Position numbers and translations under genes: made by a program. 64,000 nucleotides of DNA from Tetraselmis striata (lineage: Eukaryota > Chlorophyta > Chlorodendrophyceae > Chlorodendrales > Chlorodendraceae), in the NCBI GenBank assembly GCA_006384855.1, contig VCJN01003061.1, forward strand, positions 95,594-159,593, read 5' to 3'. The notes under the pieces are model-generated. The model had not been told where the DNA came from and did not search any database. It saw only the letters and a list, made by a program, of their open reading frames with translations. Positions 41,634-51,350 of the stretch are shown here, in pieces; position 1 is the first letter of the stretch; each line of letters begins with the position of its first letter.

Positions 41634-43688
41634 GTGATGAGAGGCCGAGAGCAGCATAGCGGAATGTACTGTCCTGATGAGCCACATGATCGCTGGTGGC
41701 ATGTAATTTACAACACCGGCGGGGGCTCGGGACGCGCGGCGCCTTTCCGGACACCATCCGGTCTGGCGGCCCCGTACCAGTCGGGGATCTTTTGGTCCCA
41801 GCCGATTCACCCCGAGGTGCAGCACTGTGATACCACGTTGGAGGTCAATGACGGGGCGGCGCGCTTCAACGCCGACGATGGATTTCTGGTGGGCCTTCCG
41901 GAGCACGTTTGGCCGGCTCTTCACGCCTTCCGCACGTCCATCAAGGCGTCCGTGGGGCTTGAGGTGCGCTTCGACAAGATGCAGGCGTACAGCGCTGACA
42001 TGGAGGCCGCGCGGCGTGAGGCTCCGGCCGACATCGAGTGGCCCGAGCTAGATGGCCATCACGGCATCGCGGTTCTGAACGTGCCGCTCGGATCGCCAGA
42101 GTATGTGCAGGCGTACATGCGCGGCAAGGCGGAGGAGCTACGAGAGGAGGTGGACGCTAGCCTGAGCAAGCTTCTATCTGCCAAGCCCAGCCGTCGGTAC
42201 ACCCACGCCTTGCATCACCACGCATGGGCCCTGCTCAAGCACTGCATGCAACACAAGGCGGGGTATTGGCTCCGCAATTGTCTTCCGTCCGAGGTGGAGG
42301 CCTTTGCGGAGGCGGTGGATGCCACCATCCTCGCGGCGGTCGAACGGGTGCTAGGGGTCTCTTTTGATCCCTCCACGTACGGCACCGACACCAATCCGGT
42401 GGTCACCGATTTCTTGGCGGAGCTTTTGCACGACCCCGACCCCATGGCAGCGGAGGTGGCTACCTTGAGCGAGGATGCAGTGGCCATGGCGCGCAGCAGG
42501 ATTCACCTCCCCACTCGATTGAAGGGAGCTGGCATCCGCCGCATGGCTACCGTTCGTGATGCCGCCTTCATCGGCTGCATGAATGCCATCCTCCCAAGGT
42601 TCCTGACTAGGAACTCCGGCACCAACACCCCCACCCTTGGTTTCTTCGACCCACAGCTCGGGTCCGTACTTGGCCGAGGCAGCTTCAATGCAAATTCTTC
42701 CGCCCGCCAGTATGACCACTTCCTCAACGATGCTCATGGGTCGGACAGCTACGCCGCGGAGATGCGCGAGGCGTGGGGCCGCCTCCAAGTGGCTACTGCT
42801 GGCCATCTCGGCGACGCAGATGCACGCCAGATGGAGCGGGAAGTGGAGGCTGCGTCGGGCTCGCAAAAGGAGCTGACGGCATTTCTAGACCATGCCAACA
42901 ACTCTCGGCTTCGAAATGAGGTGTGCGCTCTCCCCGCCACATGTAGGGAACGGATCTTGTTCAACCAGCTCGACGCGGCGTCAGGCATGTGGACAGTGGC
43001 CATCCCCACCGCGCGGACAGCCATGACTCCGCATGAGCTGCGGGAGGTCGCTGCCGGGTACTTCTTTCTGCCTAGCCCGTGCTTAGCCCCGGTGGTTGGG
43101 TGCCAGATCATTCTGCCCTCGACAGAGCACAACCCTGTCATTGTTGATCTATACGGCGACGCGCTCATGAACCTCCCGGCGCCTGGAGACGCTCACTGGC
43201 GTGTACAGCACGACGCTATCGCAGATGCCTTCCGCGATCACTGTGTTCACGACCTAGGTATCGCAGTACGGCGGGAGGTGGATGACTTGTTCCAGCAGGC
43301 AGTGCCTCTCGGCAACACCGTACCCAGGGATGAGCTCAAGGACCTAGTGCCGGACGCAGAGCTCTCCCTTCCGGCGTTCAACGTCGTGACCGGGAGCTAT
43401 GATCCCCGGAGCTTGAAGTCCACGCTGTTGGAGTTCAAGACTATGCGGTACGGGGTCAAGTACACTTCAGTGCCCCGGGCCACGGCTGTGGATCGGTTTG
43501 AGCGCTCCCTGTTTGGCGACATACAACGGGGGTTGGCTGCGCGGGATGCGGCGTGGCACAACACGGAGCCCGGGCATAAGGGTCCTCTTCGAGACATCCT
43601 GGATATGTCGGAGTACACGGGCATGGTCTTCGGCACAGTGGGTGAGGTGAGCAAGGGGGTGCACCGCACAGTGCGTGGTATCGCGTGA
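41634..43688 (+). CDS. LINE-like protein: C-terminal RT palm/thumb and possible PD-(D/E)xK endonuclease
   Basis: An intact 684-codon frame. NADDGFLVGLPEHVWPAL (about 41865-41920) corresponds to the RT active-site box (x-ADD) and the following motif; a thumb-like helical region, ARSRIHLPTRLKGAG and a long helical part follow. Fingers and most of the palm are missing, so the gene is 5'-truncated or begins on another exon. Near the end GSYDPRSLKSTLLEFKTMRYG (about 43396-43455) has the D...ExK spacing of restriction-like endonucleases used by some non-LTR elements. It lies between repeats A2 and B2. It is not host-like: no introns and a repeated 30-bp motif inside. Confidence 0.6.
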   Translation: MMRGREQHSGMYCPDEPHDRWWHVIYNTGGGSGRAAPFRTPSGLAAPYQSGIFWSQPIHPEVQHCDTTLEVNDGAARFNADDGFLVGLPEHVWPALHAFRTSIKASVGLEVRFDKMQAYSADMEAARREAPADIEWPELDGHHGIAVLNVPLGSPEYVQAYMRGKAEELREEVDASLSKLLSAKPSRRYTHALHHHAWALLKHCMQHKAGYWLRNCLPSEVEAFAEAVDATILAAVERVLGVSFDPSTYGTDTNPVVTDFLAELLHDPDPMAAEVATLSEDAVAMARSRIHLPTRLKGAGIRRMATVRDAAFIGCMNAILPRFLTRNSGTNTPTLGFFDPQLGSVLGRGSFNANSSARQYDHFLNDAHGSDSYAAEMREAWGRLQVATAGHLGDADARQMEREVEAASGSQKELTAFLDHANNSRLRNEVCALPATCRERILFNQLDAASGMWTVAIPTARTAMTPHELREVAAGYFFLPSPCLAPVVGCQIILPSTEHNPVIVDLYGDALMNLPAPGDAHWRVQHDAIADAFRDHCVHDLGIAVRREVDDLFQQAVPLGNTVPRDELKDLVPDAELSLPAFNVVTGSYDPRSLKSTLLEFKTMRYGVKYTSVPRATAVDRFERSLFGDIQRGLAARDAAWHNTEPGHKGPLRDILDMSEYTGMVFGTVGEVSKGVHRTVRGIA
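41776..41805 (+). repeat. 30-bp motif shared with repeat B
   Basis: The 30 bases starting ACCAGTCGGGGATC are identical to 44035-44064, which straddles the start of B2. Here they are in frame inside the RT-like ORF (YQSGIFWSQP). Confidence 0.9.
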
Positions 43689-43954
43689 TTGGCTGCGGAT
43701 GGGGGTGCCCTCTCATCGCGGGGCACTCGGTGCATCACCCGGGCTCACCAGGAGGCCTTGCTCGCAAGAGATTTCCTCGGGGTCATGAGCTTGGTGGCCG
43801 CTCGAGAGCGCGCTCGCTGCCTCATCAGACGGCGCAGATTCGTCTGCCATCCCGTTGCTGAAGCTGCACAGCACGTCCGAGGATCACCCACACACACACG
43901 TGCTCGCGTGGCCCGGACTCTGAACCGTGCGCGTATCACTCATCCATCCCACCT

Positions 43955-44040
43955 CATGCGGGATGCGGGCCGCTTTTAGGCGGCTTGCGGTGTTGATTTT
44001 CTAATTCTGGGGAACTGTCCTTTTTGTAATTCACACCAGT
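43955..44040 (-). repeat. Hairpin repeat unit, inverted copy
   Basis: Reverse complement of the unit at 21711-21785 over about 80 bp, including the hairpin GCCGC-TTTTAG-GCGGC type and ending exactly at ACCAGT before B2. Confidence 0.85.
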
Positions 44041-44043
44041 CGG

Positions 44044-44110
44044 GGATCTTTTGGTCCCAGCCGACCCCGTACATTTTGATGCAAAATCTACGCTGTCTAG
44101 CTGCGAAAAC
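44044..44110 (+). repeat. Split repeat B2 (right end of the composite)
   Basis: Identical to B1; ends GCGAAAAC, after which unrelated DNA (CTCTCGTCG) begins. Confidence 0.92.
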
Positions 44111-44480
44111 CTCTCGTCGATCTCGCCTACCTTCTTCAGCTAGCCCATGTCTTACTTGCTAATTAATTCGCGATTCAAAAAAAATTATAACACGCGGTAT
44201 CCATGTATGATTAAGGATTATATTCGATGATCTGGCGGCGGGTGCACATATGACGTGGCGGCGGCGACCGAGCGCATAGTCGTGGTGAGATTTGATGGTA
44301 TACAGTAGTAGCTCAAGGTACAGGTATCCTACTCCCCAATTAATAGCGACCCCCGAAGTAGGGCTGTGCAGCCGACATATAGGATGCACCGCCACACACA
44401 CTTATCCACCATGATGTAGTCGCAGATGGCCAAGTCTGATGCGTGTGCTCGTGCCCACTCTGCGTCTTCTCATGTTACTA

Positions 44481-44617
44481 ATTACATGAGCTAGCAGCAG
44501 AAGGCGAAATTTCTCATGTTACTGCTTCCACTCCGCAGTCGATGTAGAGGACCTTTCTGGTTGCCTTTTATTTTGGTGATTTCCGATATATCGCCTTCTG
44601 CTGCTAGCTCATGTAAT
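44481..44617. mobile_element. MITE with 27-bp perfect inverted ends and TA target duplication
   Basis: ATTACATGAGCTAGCAGCAG and seven further bases at 44481-44507 are the exact reverse complement of 44591-44617. TA lies on both sides (44479-44480 and 44618-44619), as in Tc1/mariner or related elements. Total length is 137 bp and there is no coding capacity. Confidence 0.85.
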
Positions 44618-44962
44618 TATATATATATATGTAGTCGCTACATATGACATCACATGGTGCATATTTAAAACATGCACGTATCTCTCACGACTGCTGGTAC
44701 CGTAACGGTACTGTACTAATCCTCACTGCGCCGTCGTCGGGAAGCGCTGATGCAGCTGCAGCGCATCAATCGATCGATCGTCGTCATCACCATGTCCGGT
44801 CATCATAACACAGTCACCGTCTATTGGCGGCGCACAATTGTCTTCAGGAGCAGCAGCGCGGCTTGACAATTTTGCCTACGGACGCCGCAGCGGACGTCCC
44901 GAAACTTGACTGCCACGAGGACTGCCGCGTATCCGTGGCGCTCGACTGGATTCGGCAGCAGC

Positions 44963-47609
44963 ATGACCCCGATTATTAGCCGCCCTACCGCCGCGAGGCC
45001 AGCGCCGCTGCCCGCCGCCAGGTCTAAAGGGCGTGCCACAGTTCGCGCAGCTACTGCTCGCAGCAGTAGGCCGGGCCTAGCCCCAGTTGCCCTGTATGGC
45101 TTTCGCTTCTGTATTGCGGTGCGCCCCCCCCCCCCCCCCCACAACACACACACCCCCAAGGTACGCGTTGTATAGCTGCATGCGGGTGCGTATTCAGATG
45201 CATCACACCTCATATCACGAAGTAAGCAGCAAAGCACGACCTGCATTGTAATGTATACACAGCGAAATGGATGCGGGTCGACTGACACAAGCTCCACTTG
45301 TGGCTATGCGCATCATCAAAGAAGGGCCAGGATCGGGCCGCCTGCGCACCGTGTGCCACCCGGCCCACAGCCCGTGAGGAGGAACAAGGCACGGCCAGCC
45401 GCCATTCGTCCCCGGCCCTGCACTTTGGTGGCTGCATGCCCAGTGCGATGACATTTGTTGCACTCGCATTGGCAGGGCGGCTGCTGAGCACGCCGGCCAG
45501 CGTTGGGCAAACTGTGGCCGGTCTGGTCGCTGCGTCTCTAATGTGGATTCAGCCTGTGGATGCCGCGCCGCTTGTCGGGAACGATAACGCTCCCGCACTC
45601 CCAAGGTACCCACATGCTCTCACACCGCTTCCTGGCTGACTGGAGCGCGCATGCCCCTGACCTGCCACAGCATGGGGTGCGGTCAATCGATGCCTGTCGA
45701 CGGCATGCGCAGGGCGGCCAGCGCCGTGGAGCTTGCGTCCAGAGCGGAGGATGGCCTGCTGGAGCTGCTGAAGCAGACGGGGGCGCAGATGGATGCGGCG
45801 GTGCAGGGCGTCACCAGCGCGCTGCAGGTTGTGGACAGCAGCGATCCCGAGGCGGTGCGCCCCCCCCCCCCCCCCCCCCCCCGCGCACACACACACTTTG
45901 CCGTAGCGCAAATGAGCCCAGGGTTGTGTCGGCTCCGAGAGCCTACGAGGCCTGAGACACACACACACACACACACACATGTCTGCGGAACGGCAGATTG
46001 CCGAGGTGGAGCAAGCGCGGGAGCTTGTGAAGGAGGTGTGGGAGGTGGTGGACCAGAACTATCTAGACGCGCGAGGCACTGGCTTCAGCAAGGCGCGGTG
46101 CGGCATGCGGCACAGCTTCTGCCCCCCACACCCCCACCGCCTGGCGTCACATGCAGTGCTCCTCCTCGTCACACAGCACCTTCCTCATTTTGCGCTGTTG
46201 CCCCCTCCCCGCACGCAGGTGGAGCGAGCTCCGGGACGAGGAGCTGGGCAGGGCATCGCTGCGCGACACGGCCTCCGCCTATCGCGCCATAAAGTCCATG
46301 CTGGCGCGCGGCCTGTCCGACCCGTACACCCGGTTCATCACCCCCAAGGTGCGCCGGCAAGCTGTGGCCAGCCAGAGTTCTATGTTGAGGGAGATATGAT
46401 CGCTGCAGGTGTTGTCTCACCGGGGAAATACGATTGGGCAGGGAGGGCAGCATTGAATGTCGTATGGCCGGATACCCCTGCCCAATGCATGCGACACACT
46501 GGCAGCCTGGCGCAGTGGTTCATAGCACGGCAGCGTAGGCACAAGTGTTGGGGAGCCGCTGCTCTCCGGCATGCATCCCATCATCCACATCGCTGGCGCG
46601 TTGCCGCAGCGCCTGCTCGCACTGCCGGCTGCCAATCACGACCCGCCATGATGTGGGCCTGACGCAGGAGTTTGAGGTGATGCGGAAGTACGACCTGTCC
46701 GGCGTCGGGCTCAACCTGGGCACGAGTGAGGAGTATGTGCGCAAGCTGCAGACAGAGTTGCCGCGAGGCGGCGGCGGGGGCGAGCAGCAGGTGTGGGTGC
46801 TCGGGCTGATCAAGGGCTCGGCGGCAGATTTTGCGGGCATGTCGCAGGGCGACGAGATTCTGAGCGTGGACGGGGAGTCGACGAGGGGCAAGTCCCCGTT
46901 CCAGGTGTCCTCCCAGATCCAGGGCGGCCCGGACAGCCCCCGCGCCGTGGACATCGCCGTGGCCAAGGCTGCGAGCGGGAAGGTCGAGCGCGTGACGCTG
47001 CAGAGGCCGGCGAGCCAGGCGCTGCAGAGCCCGGTCAAGTCGGAGCTGCGCAAGGAGGGGCGCCGCAAGGTCGGCTACATCCGCCTGTCGTCCTTCAACG
47101 CGCTCGCGCAGGCGGACGTGGCGCAGGCGGTGCGGTCGCTCACGGCCGCGGGCGCGGACGAGCTGGTGCTGGACCTGCGCGACAACCGCGGCGGGCTGGT
47201 GACGACCGGGGTGGAGGTGGCGCGCCTGTTCCTCGACAGCGGCTCCACCGTTGTCATCACGCAGGGCGCGCAGCGGGACGACCGCGTGCTCGCCCCGGGC
47301 CCGCCGCTCACCTCGGTGCCCCTGACGGTGCTGGTGAACGAGCACACCGCCAGCGCGAGCGAGATCCTCGCCGGCGCTCTGCACGACAACTGCCGCGCCA
47401 CGCTGGTGGGGCGCACCACCTACGGCAAGGGGCTCATCCAGTCCGTGTACGAGCTGTCCGACACGAGCGGGATCGTCATCACGGTGGGCAAGTACCTCAC
47501 CCCCGCAGGCTCCAACATCGACAGCAATGGCATCCCGCCAGACTTTCCGCGCCTTCCCAGCTCGTCCGAGCGCCAGGCGACCCTCAAGGCTTGCATACCG
47601 CCCGCATGA
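44963..47609 (+). CDS. ctpA: Carboxyl-terminal processing protease CtpA (D1 protease), thylakoid lumen
   Basis: Exons: 44963-45118, about 45420-45605 (acceptor unresolved), 45671-45854, 45997-46097, 46219-46348 and 46668-47609, all other joints in frame. CtpA cleaves the C-terminal extension of the D1 protein so the manganese cluster of photosystem II can assemble. An Arg/Ala-rich transit peptide (exon 1) and a hydrophobic lumen signal ending VDAAP (exon 2) give a bipartite leader. Then WSELRDEELGR, LSDPYTRFITPK, a PDZ domain (SGVGLNLG, IKGSAADFAGMSQGD) and the S41 core with RDNRGGL, catalytic Ser in TASASE and Lys in TYGKG. A longer start at 44906 is in frame. Confidence 0.93.
45124..45141 (+). 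repeat. Poly-C tract just after a 5' splice site (ctpA intron 1)
   Basis: The donor GTGCGC runs directly into about 18 C. The third ctpA exon is followed by the same arrangement at 45858-45882 (GTGCGC then about 22 C). Confidence 0.85.
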
Positions 47610-47886
47610 GCGCCGGAGGCATGCTCGCAGGACGCAATCCCGCAGCACCCGCGGCGGTGGCGTCATTGCGTTAAATTCATAATCAGTGATGGAGAGCGCG
47701 TGCCTGGATGATCCCCCTCATCCAGCGGCAACACCACCTGCGGGTAAGAGAGTGTAAGCTGAAAGCGCGGAGAGTCCAGGCTCTGGGGTCTGGGAGGGTT
47801 TCATCTGCAACATGCGGACATCATCGGCTGCGGAATTGGTTAGACAAAGTTGAGCGCACCCCGGGTGGTGGGGCAACATCCACCTT

Positions 47887-47931
47887 CGGGGGGGGGGGGG
47901 GGGGGGGGCGGGGAGGGGGGGGGCGCAAGGA
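47887..47931 (+). repeat. Long G tract, intergenic
   Basis: About 40 bases almost all G, between the convergent 3' ends of ctpA and the dehydrogenase-like gene. Confidence 0.9.
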
Positions 47932-48005
47932 CTCCGCAGAAAGTATTCATTACTTCCTGCTGATGCCTACTACATCAGTACTACAATGGGGAAAACACAG
48001 CTGGG

Positions 48006-50306
48006 CTACTTCTTGGCGGGCGTGTTGCTGCCCTCCTTGCGCTTCGACTCCTCCCAGGACAACATCCAGCCCGGGAGGAGCACGCCCTGCTCGTCCGCCA
48101 CGTCCTCCATGTTCTTCGGGGTCTGGCTGGCCTTGTCCTCCGCCTTCTTCGCGCCGTACGTGGGCTTCACGGAGTCCTCCCACTGCCTGACGTTCTCAAA
48201 GCCCAGGGACTCGAGCTTGCAGACGACCCAGTCCAGGCTGAGGTCCTTCACCCCCTGCTCCGCAAGCTGCTCCAGCTCGGAGGACAGCGCATCCCGCGCC
48301 TCCTCAGCGGTCGAATCCACCATGTACTCGTTGGACTTCTCCCAGTCGATGAAGTCGTCCGCGGCCTTCTTCAGAGTGCGCAGCAGCTTGGAGTACATCT
48401 TGTCCGGCTCCGCCTTCGCCAGGTTGTACTTGGCAGCGTCGGCTGCGGCGATCGGCTCCGCCGCGCGGACCAGGTACTCGCACGCGCTGAGGATGTCGTT
48501 GATGTCGACGCCCGCCGCCTCCATCAGCTTGGTGTACCGGTTGTCCTCGGGCCACTGGTCGAGCATGCCGGCCAGGTTCTGGACCGCTTCATATGCCGGC
48601 AGCAGGCGGCCTTGGTAACGGAGGTCCACGCCGGCGTTCAGGACGCGGGCGGTCGAGTCCTCCACGGCGGCAAAGCTGCCGCAAAAAGAAAGCACAGTCA
48701 GCATGCACGCACACCTCATTGTTGCACGCGCACGGCGGACCGGCAATGCCGGTAGCCCGGCGGCACATGGATCAGCGCAGGAGCGTCGCGCTGCAGCTCA
48801 CCGGTTCAGCTTTTCCTTGGCCCTGTTCAGGAGGTCTTGCACAAATTCGTCATCCGTCGTGCACTTGTGCGACTTCATCATCGTCTTGCGGTCGTGCTCC
48901 GACATGAGCAGCAGGCACTGCGCCACCGCCCAGCACCATATTGTGTTTGTCTTGGGGTTGGTCAGCGAGGCATCCCACTTCACGAGGGGGATGCTGATGC
49001 ACGCGGACTCGCCGCTGACGATGTCCGCCGGCTCCAAGTCATTCTCCGTCATGTACTCCACCAGCGACGTGAACGCGAGGGTCGTGTGCATGTGGTTCAC
49101 CGTCATGATCTTCCGCTCGTACATGTAGTCCGACTCGCGCTCGGTGGTGGGGATGAAGACGGTCTGGCCGCCAAACGGCAGGGGGACCGGCCGGTCCTGC
49201 TCCTCCGGCTGCGGGGTCAGGGGCACCAGCGTGCCCTTCCAGGGCTCGGTCGTCACCTGCAACCGCCGCCCCACAAAACCCTCAGGGCTTAACCCACAAG
49301 GCGTGCCACCGCACACAGCATCCGCCACGCTAAAGGGCGGGAGTACTGCGTACCTTGATCTGGCCCTTCACAATCTCGCGGTCCGAGCAGATGCGGTCCA
49401 CCATGCAGGGCACCACCTCCACGCGCCCCTTCAGCCTGGCGTCCAGCGCCTCCACTGCGTTGTGGTCGTTCTCGCACGCAAAGAGCTGCGGCCGCATCTC
49501 GTACGGGACCTTCTCCTTGTTGCGCTCCAGCACCGGGCCGACGATGTCGTTCACCTTGGGGCCGATGGAGCAGCTGAACGACGTCGCGTTCTTGATGATC
49601 TCGTCCTGGGCGAGCGGGGAGTTGCGAGCATCGGCGTTAGGCTTGGCATCGTGACGGTGAGATCGCGATGTGAAAGGGGGGGCATGCACATCTTAGGGTT
49701 GAAATCGTGGACGTCAGCCCTCTCGACCTACCCATTCCGGGCCTTCGTGAATGAGGACGAGCGAGCGGTCGCCCATCATGTCAGTCTTGAGGTCCTCAAA
49801 GGTGTCCGACTTCACAACCAGCAAGCCCCCGGGCAGCACCTCCTCCCCGTTGCCCAGCACGCTGACGCGCTCGTCGTCCAGAATGGCGTCGCACTCCCCG
49901 GGGAAGGGGGGCTGCATGATCGCGAACGGGACGTTGCTCGCCCTGTGAGCAGACAGGCCATGCGCGGGAGTCTACACTTAGTCCCTTTTCTCATCGTTTG
50001 AGTGGCTGCTGATGTGTTGACAGGTGACCGACAGCAACTCGGGATGAGCACACTGTTACTGGAAACGCACACGAGCGCTGGAAACACCAAGCCCATGCCC
50101 AGTTTGCCGGCGCCGAAATGGACATGATAGCCGGTTTTGTCCAGGGTGGCAGGTTTCTCTTGTGCGGGGGCAGCCGCCGCCGCCGCGACGCCGTTGCCGG
50201 CCAAGCCCTTGGGCGCGCGGTGAAGCGGGCGGACGCTCTTCGCGCGGAAACGCCGCGCCGAGGACGCCGAACGAGCGGCCAACGGGAACGCCCTGCGTGG
50301 GCGCAC
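48006..50306 (-). CDS. Mannitol-1-phosphate 5-dehydrogenase-like protein, probably plastid-targeted
   Basis: Five exons join in frame: 50306-50071, 49942-49732, 49605-49354, 49256-48802 and 48675-48006 (607 aa, much longer than the bacterial MtlD of about 380). After an Arg/Ala-rich leader (MRPRRAFPLAARSASSARR) the Rossmann NAD motif is HVHFGAGKLGMGLVFPAL. Family-like stretches are ACENDHNAVEAL, VVPCMVDRIC, ERKIMTVNHMHTTLAF and the helical C-terminal domain. Long-chain mannitol dehydrogenases oxidise mannitol-1-phosphate or reduce fructose-6-phosphate. The K-x3-N-x2-H active-site pattern is met by KIMTVNHMH. An acidic, helical 200-residue C-terminal part is extra. Substrate is inferred from family only. 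Confidence 0.75.
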
Positions 50307-51350
50307 AGGGACGACGGTTTAGGCCACCTCGCCGGCGGTGGGCTCAAGACACACGGGCTCTGACATACCGGCCAGTAGCGGGAAGGGAAGGGAGCGAGGA
50401 GCTCCTTCCGACACCCTGGGCCACGGGCGAGGAGGTTAGCCCGGTAGCAGGGAGGCAGCAAACGGCCGTAAACGCCATCCTCGTACTGTATGAGAACCCT
50501 AAACTCTATGTCGAGTTTTCCGACACGGACCACCGCGCAGCACCCGAAGGAAGTGTTGCCCGCTGTAGCAGCCGCGAGGCTTCGGGAACAGGGTCTAAGA
50601 TGAGTCCTTGGGATCCGCGTGTTTGGGGTTCTCTTGGTGTAGCTTTTTGCGGCTAAGTTGGGCTCTGTGCTGCCGGCCGCGGTAGCGGTGGCGCGCGTGA
50701 GAGACTCACGTCGCATCATACGCGATCGGACGACAGCAGCCAGAGCGGCGACGAGCGAATTTCGCGAATCGCCGCAGATATATCCCCCCCCCCCCCCCCC
50801 CCCCCCGGGCCCGGTCGGGGACTGCTGGCAGCAACAGCAGTAATAATGTTATCCTAGTGATAATGTTGTTATAATGCGAATAAAGTTATTTATAATGTTC
50901 TAGTAATAATGTTAATAATGTTCTAGTAATTAAAGTAATAATAATGTTATGATTAAGTTGTTTATGGGGTTTCCTCCTTTCCCAATATTAAGGATTAACT
51001 GCCTTTCGCCCATCCGGCTACCGTGCTGCTCAGTGGTACGGGTTGCTATGCACCTGTCGTTGCGCCCTAGCTTTTTGGGGGCAGCACGAGTAGAGATATA
51101 GACATATAAAACGCATTTTTGAGAGCCATGATGTAATAAAAGTACAGCAGACATAACTTTCCGGCTAACGGACGTGAACCCCGGTACACCTATAGTGCAC
51201 CTAGGTGCACTAGATAGATAAATAGAATTTCTGAGCAACGGAGGTCGTCCCAACCGGAACCAACGGTCAGGCCTCGTAGCTGACACCCCAAGGCAGCTGG
51301 GATATAGTTTTCGCGGCGGGGGTTGGCCATATACCCACAATGCGCATGCG
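50307..51350. other. Intergenic region with C tract and AT-rich block
   Basis: A C run of about 20 at 50786-50806 and an AT-rich block with repeated TAATGTT and TAGTAAT units (50840-50960). No gene recognised. Confidence 0.5.

Larger units (their letters stand above)
38264..44110 (+). mobile_element. Tyrosine-recombinase-type composite with split direct repeats A1-B1A2-B2
   Basis: A1 (38264-38459) and A2 (41229-41424) are 196-bp direct copies with about three differences. B1 (41162-41228) and B2 (44044-44110) are identical 67-bp copies. B1 runs straight into A2. The left flank ends GAAAC before A1, B2 ends GCGAAAAC before the right flank, and the B1/A2 joint is GCGAAAAC then TGTAGGG. This is the signature of PAT/Ngaro/TOC3-like YR retroelements, which integrate as circles at a short core. 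Between A1 and B1 are gag and a decayed DIRS-like RT; between A2 and B2 is an RT/endonuclease-like ORF. No YR gene remains inside. It may equally be two A-to-B units (2.97 and 2.88 kb) inserted head to tail. Confidence 0.75.

Noticed and set aside
44821-45297. Minus-strand ORF of 158 codons upstream of ctpA
   Set aside because: It is antisense to the ctpA transit peptide exon and has no recognisable domain.
46581-47666. 361-codon minus-strand ORF and 293-codon plus-strand ORF over ctpA
   Set aside because: Both are GC-rich shadows of the S41 protease frame and have no motif of their own.
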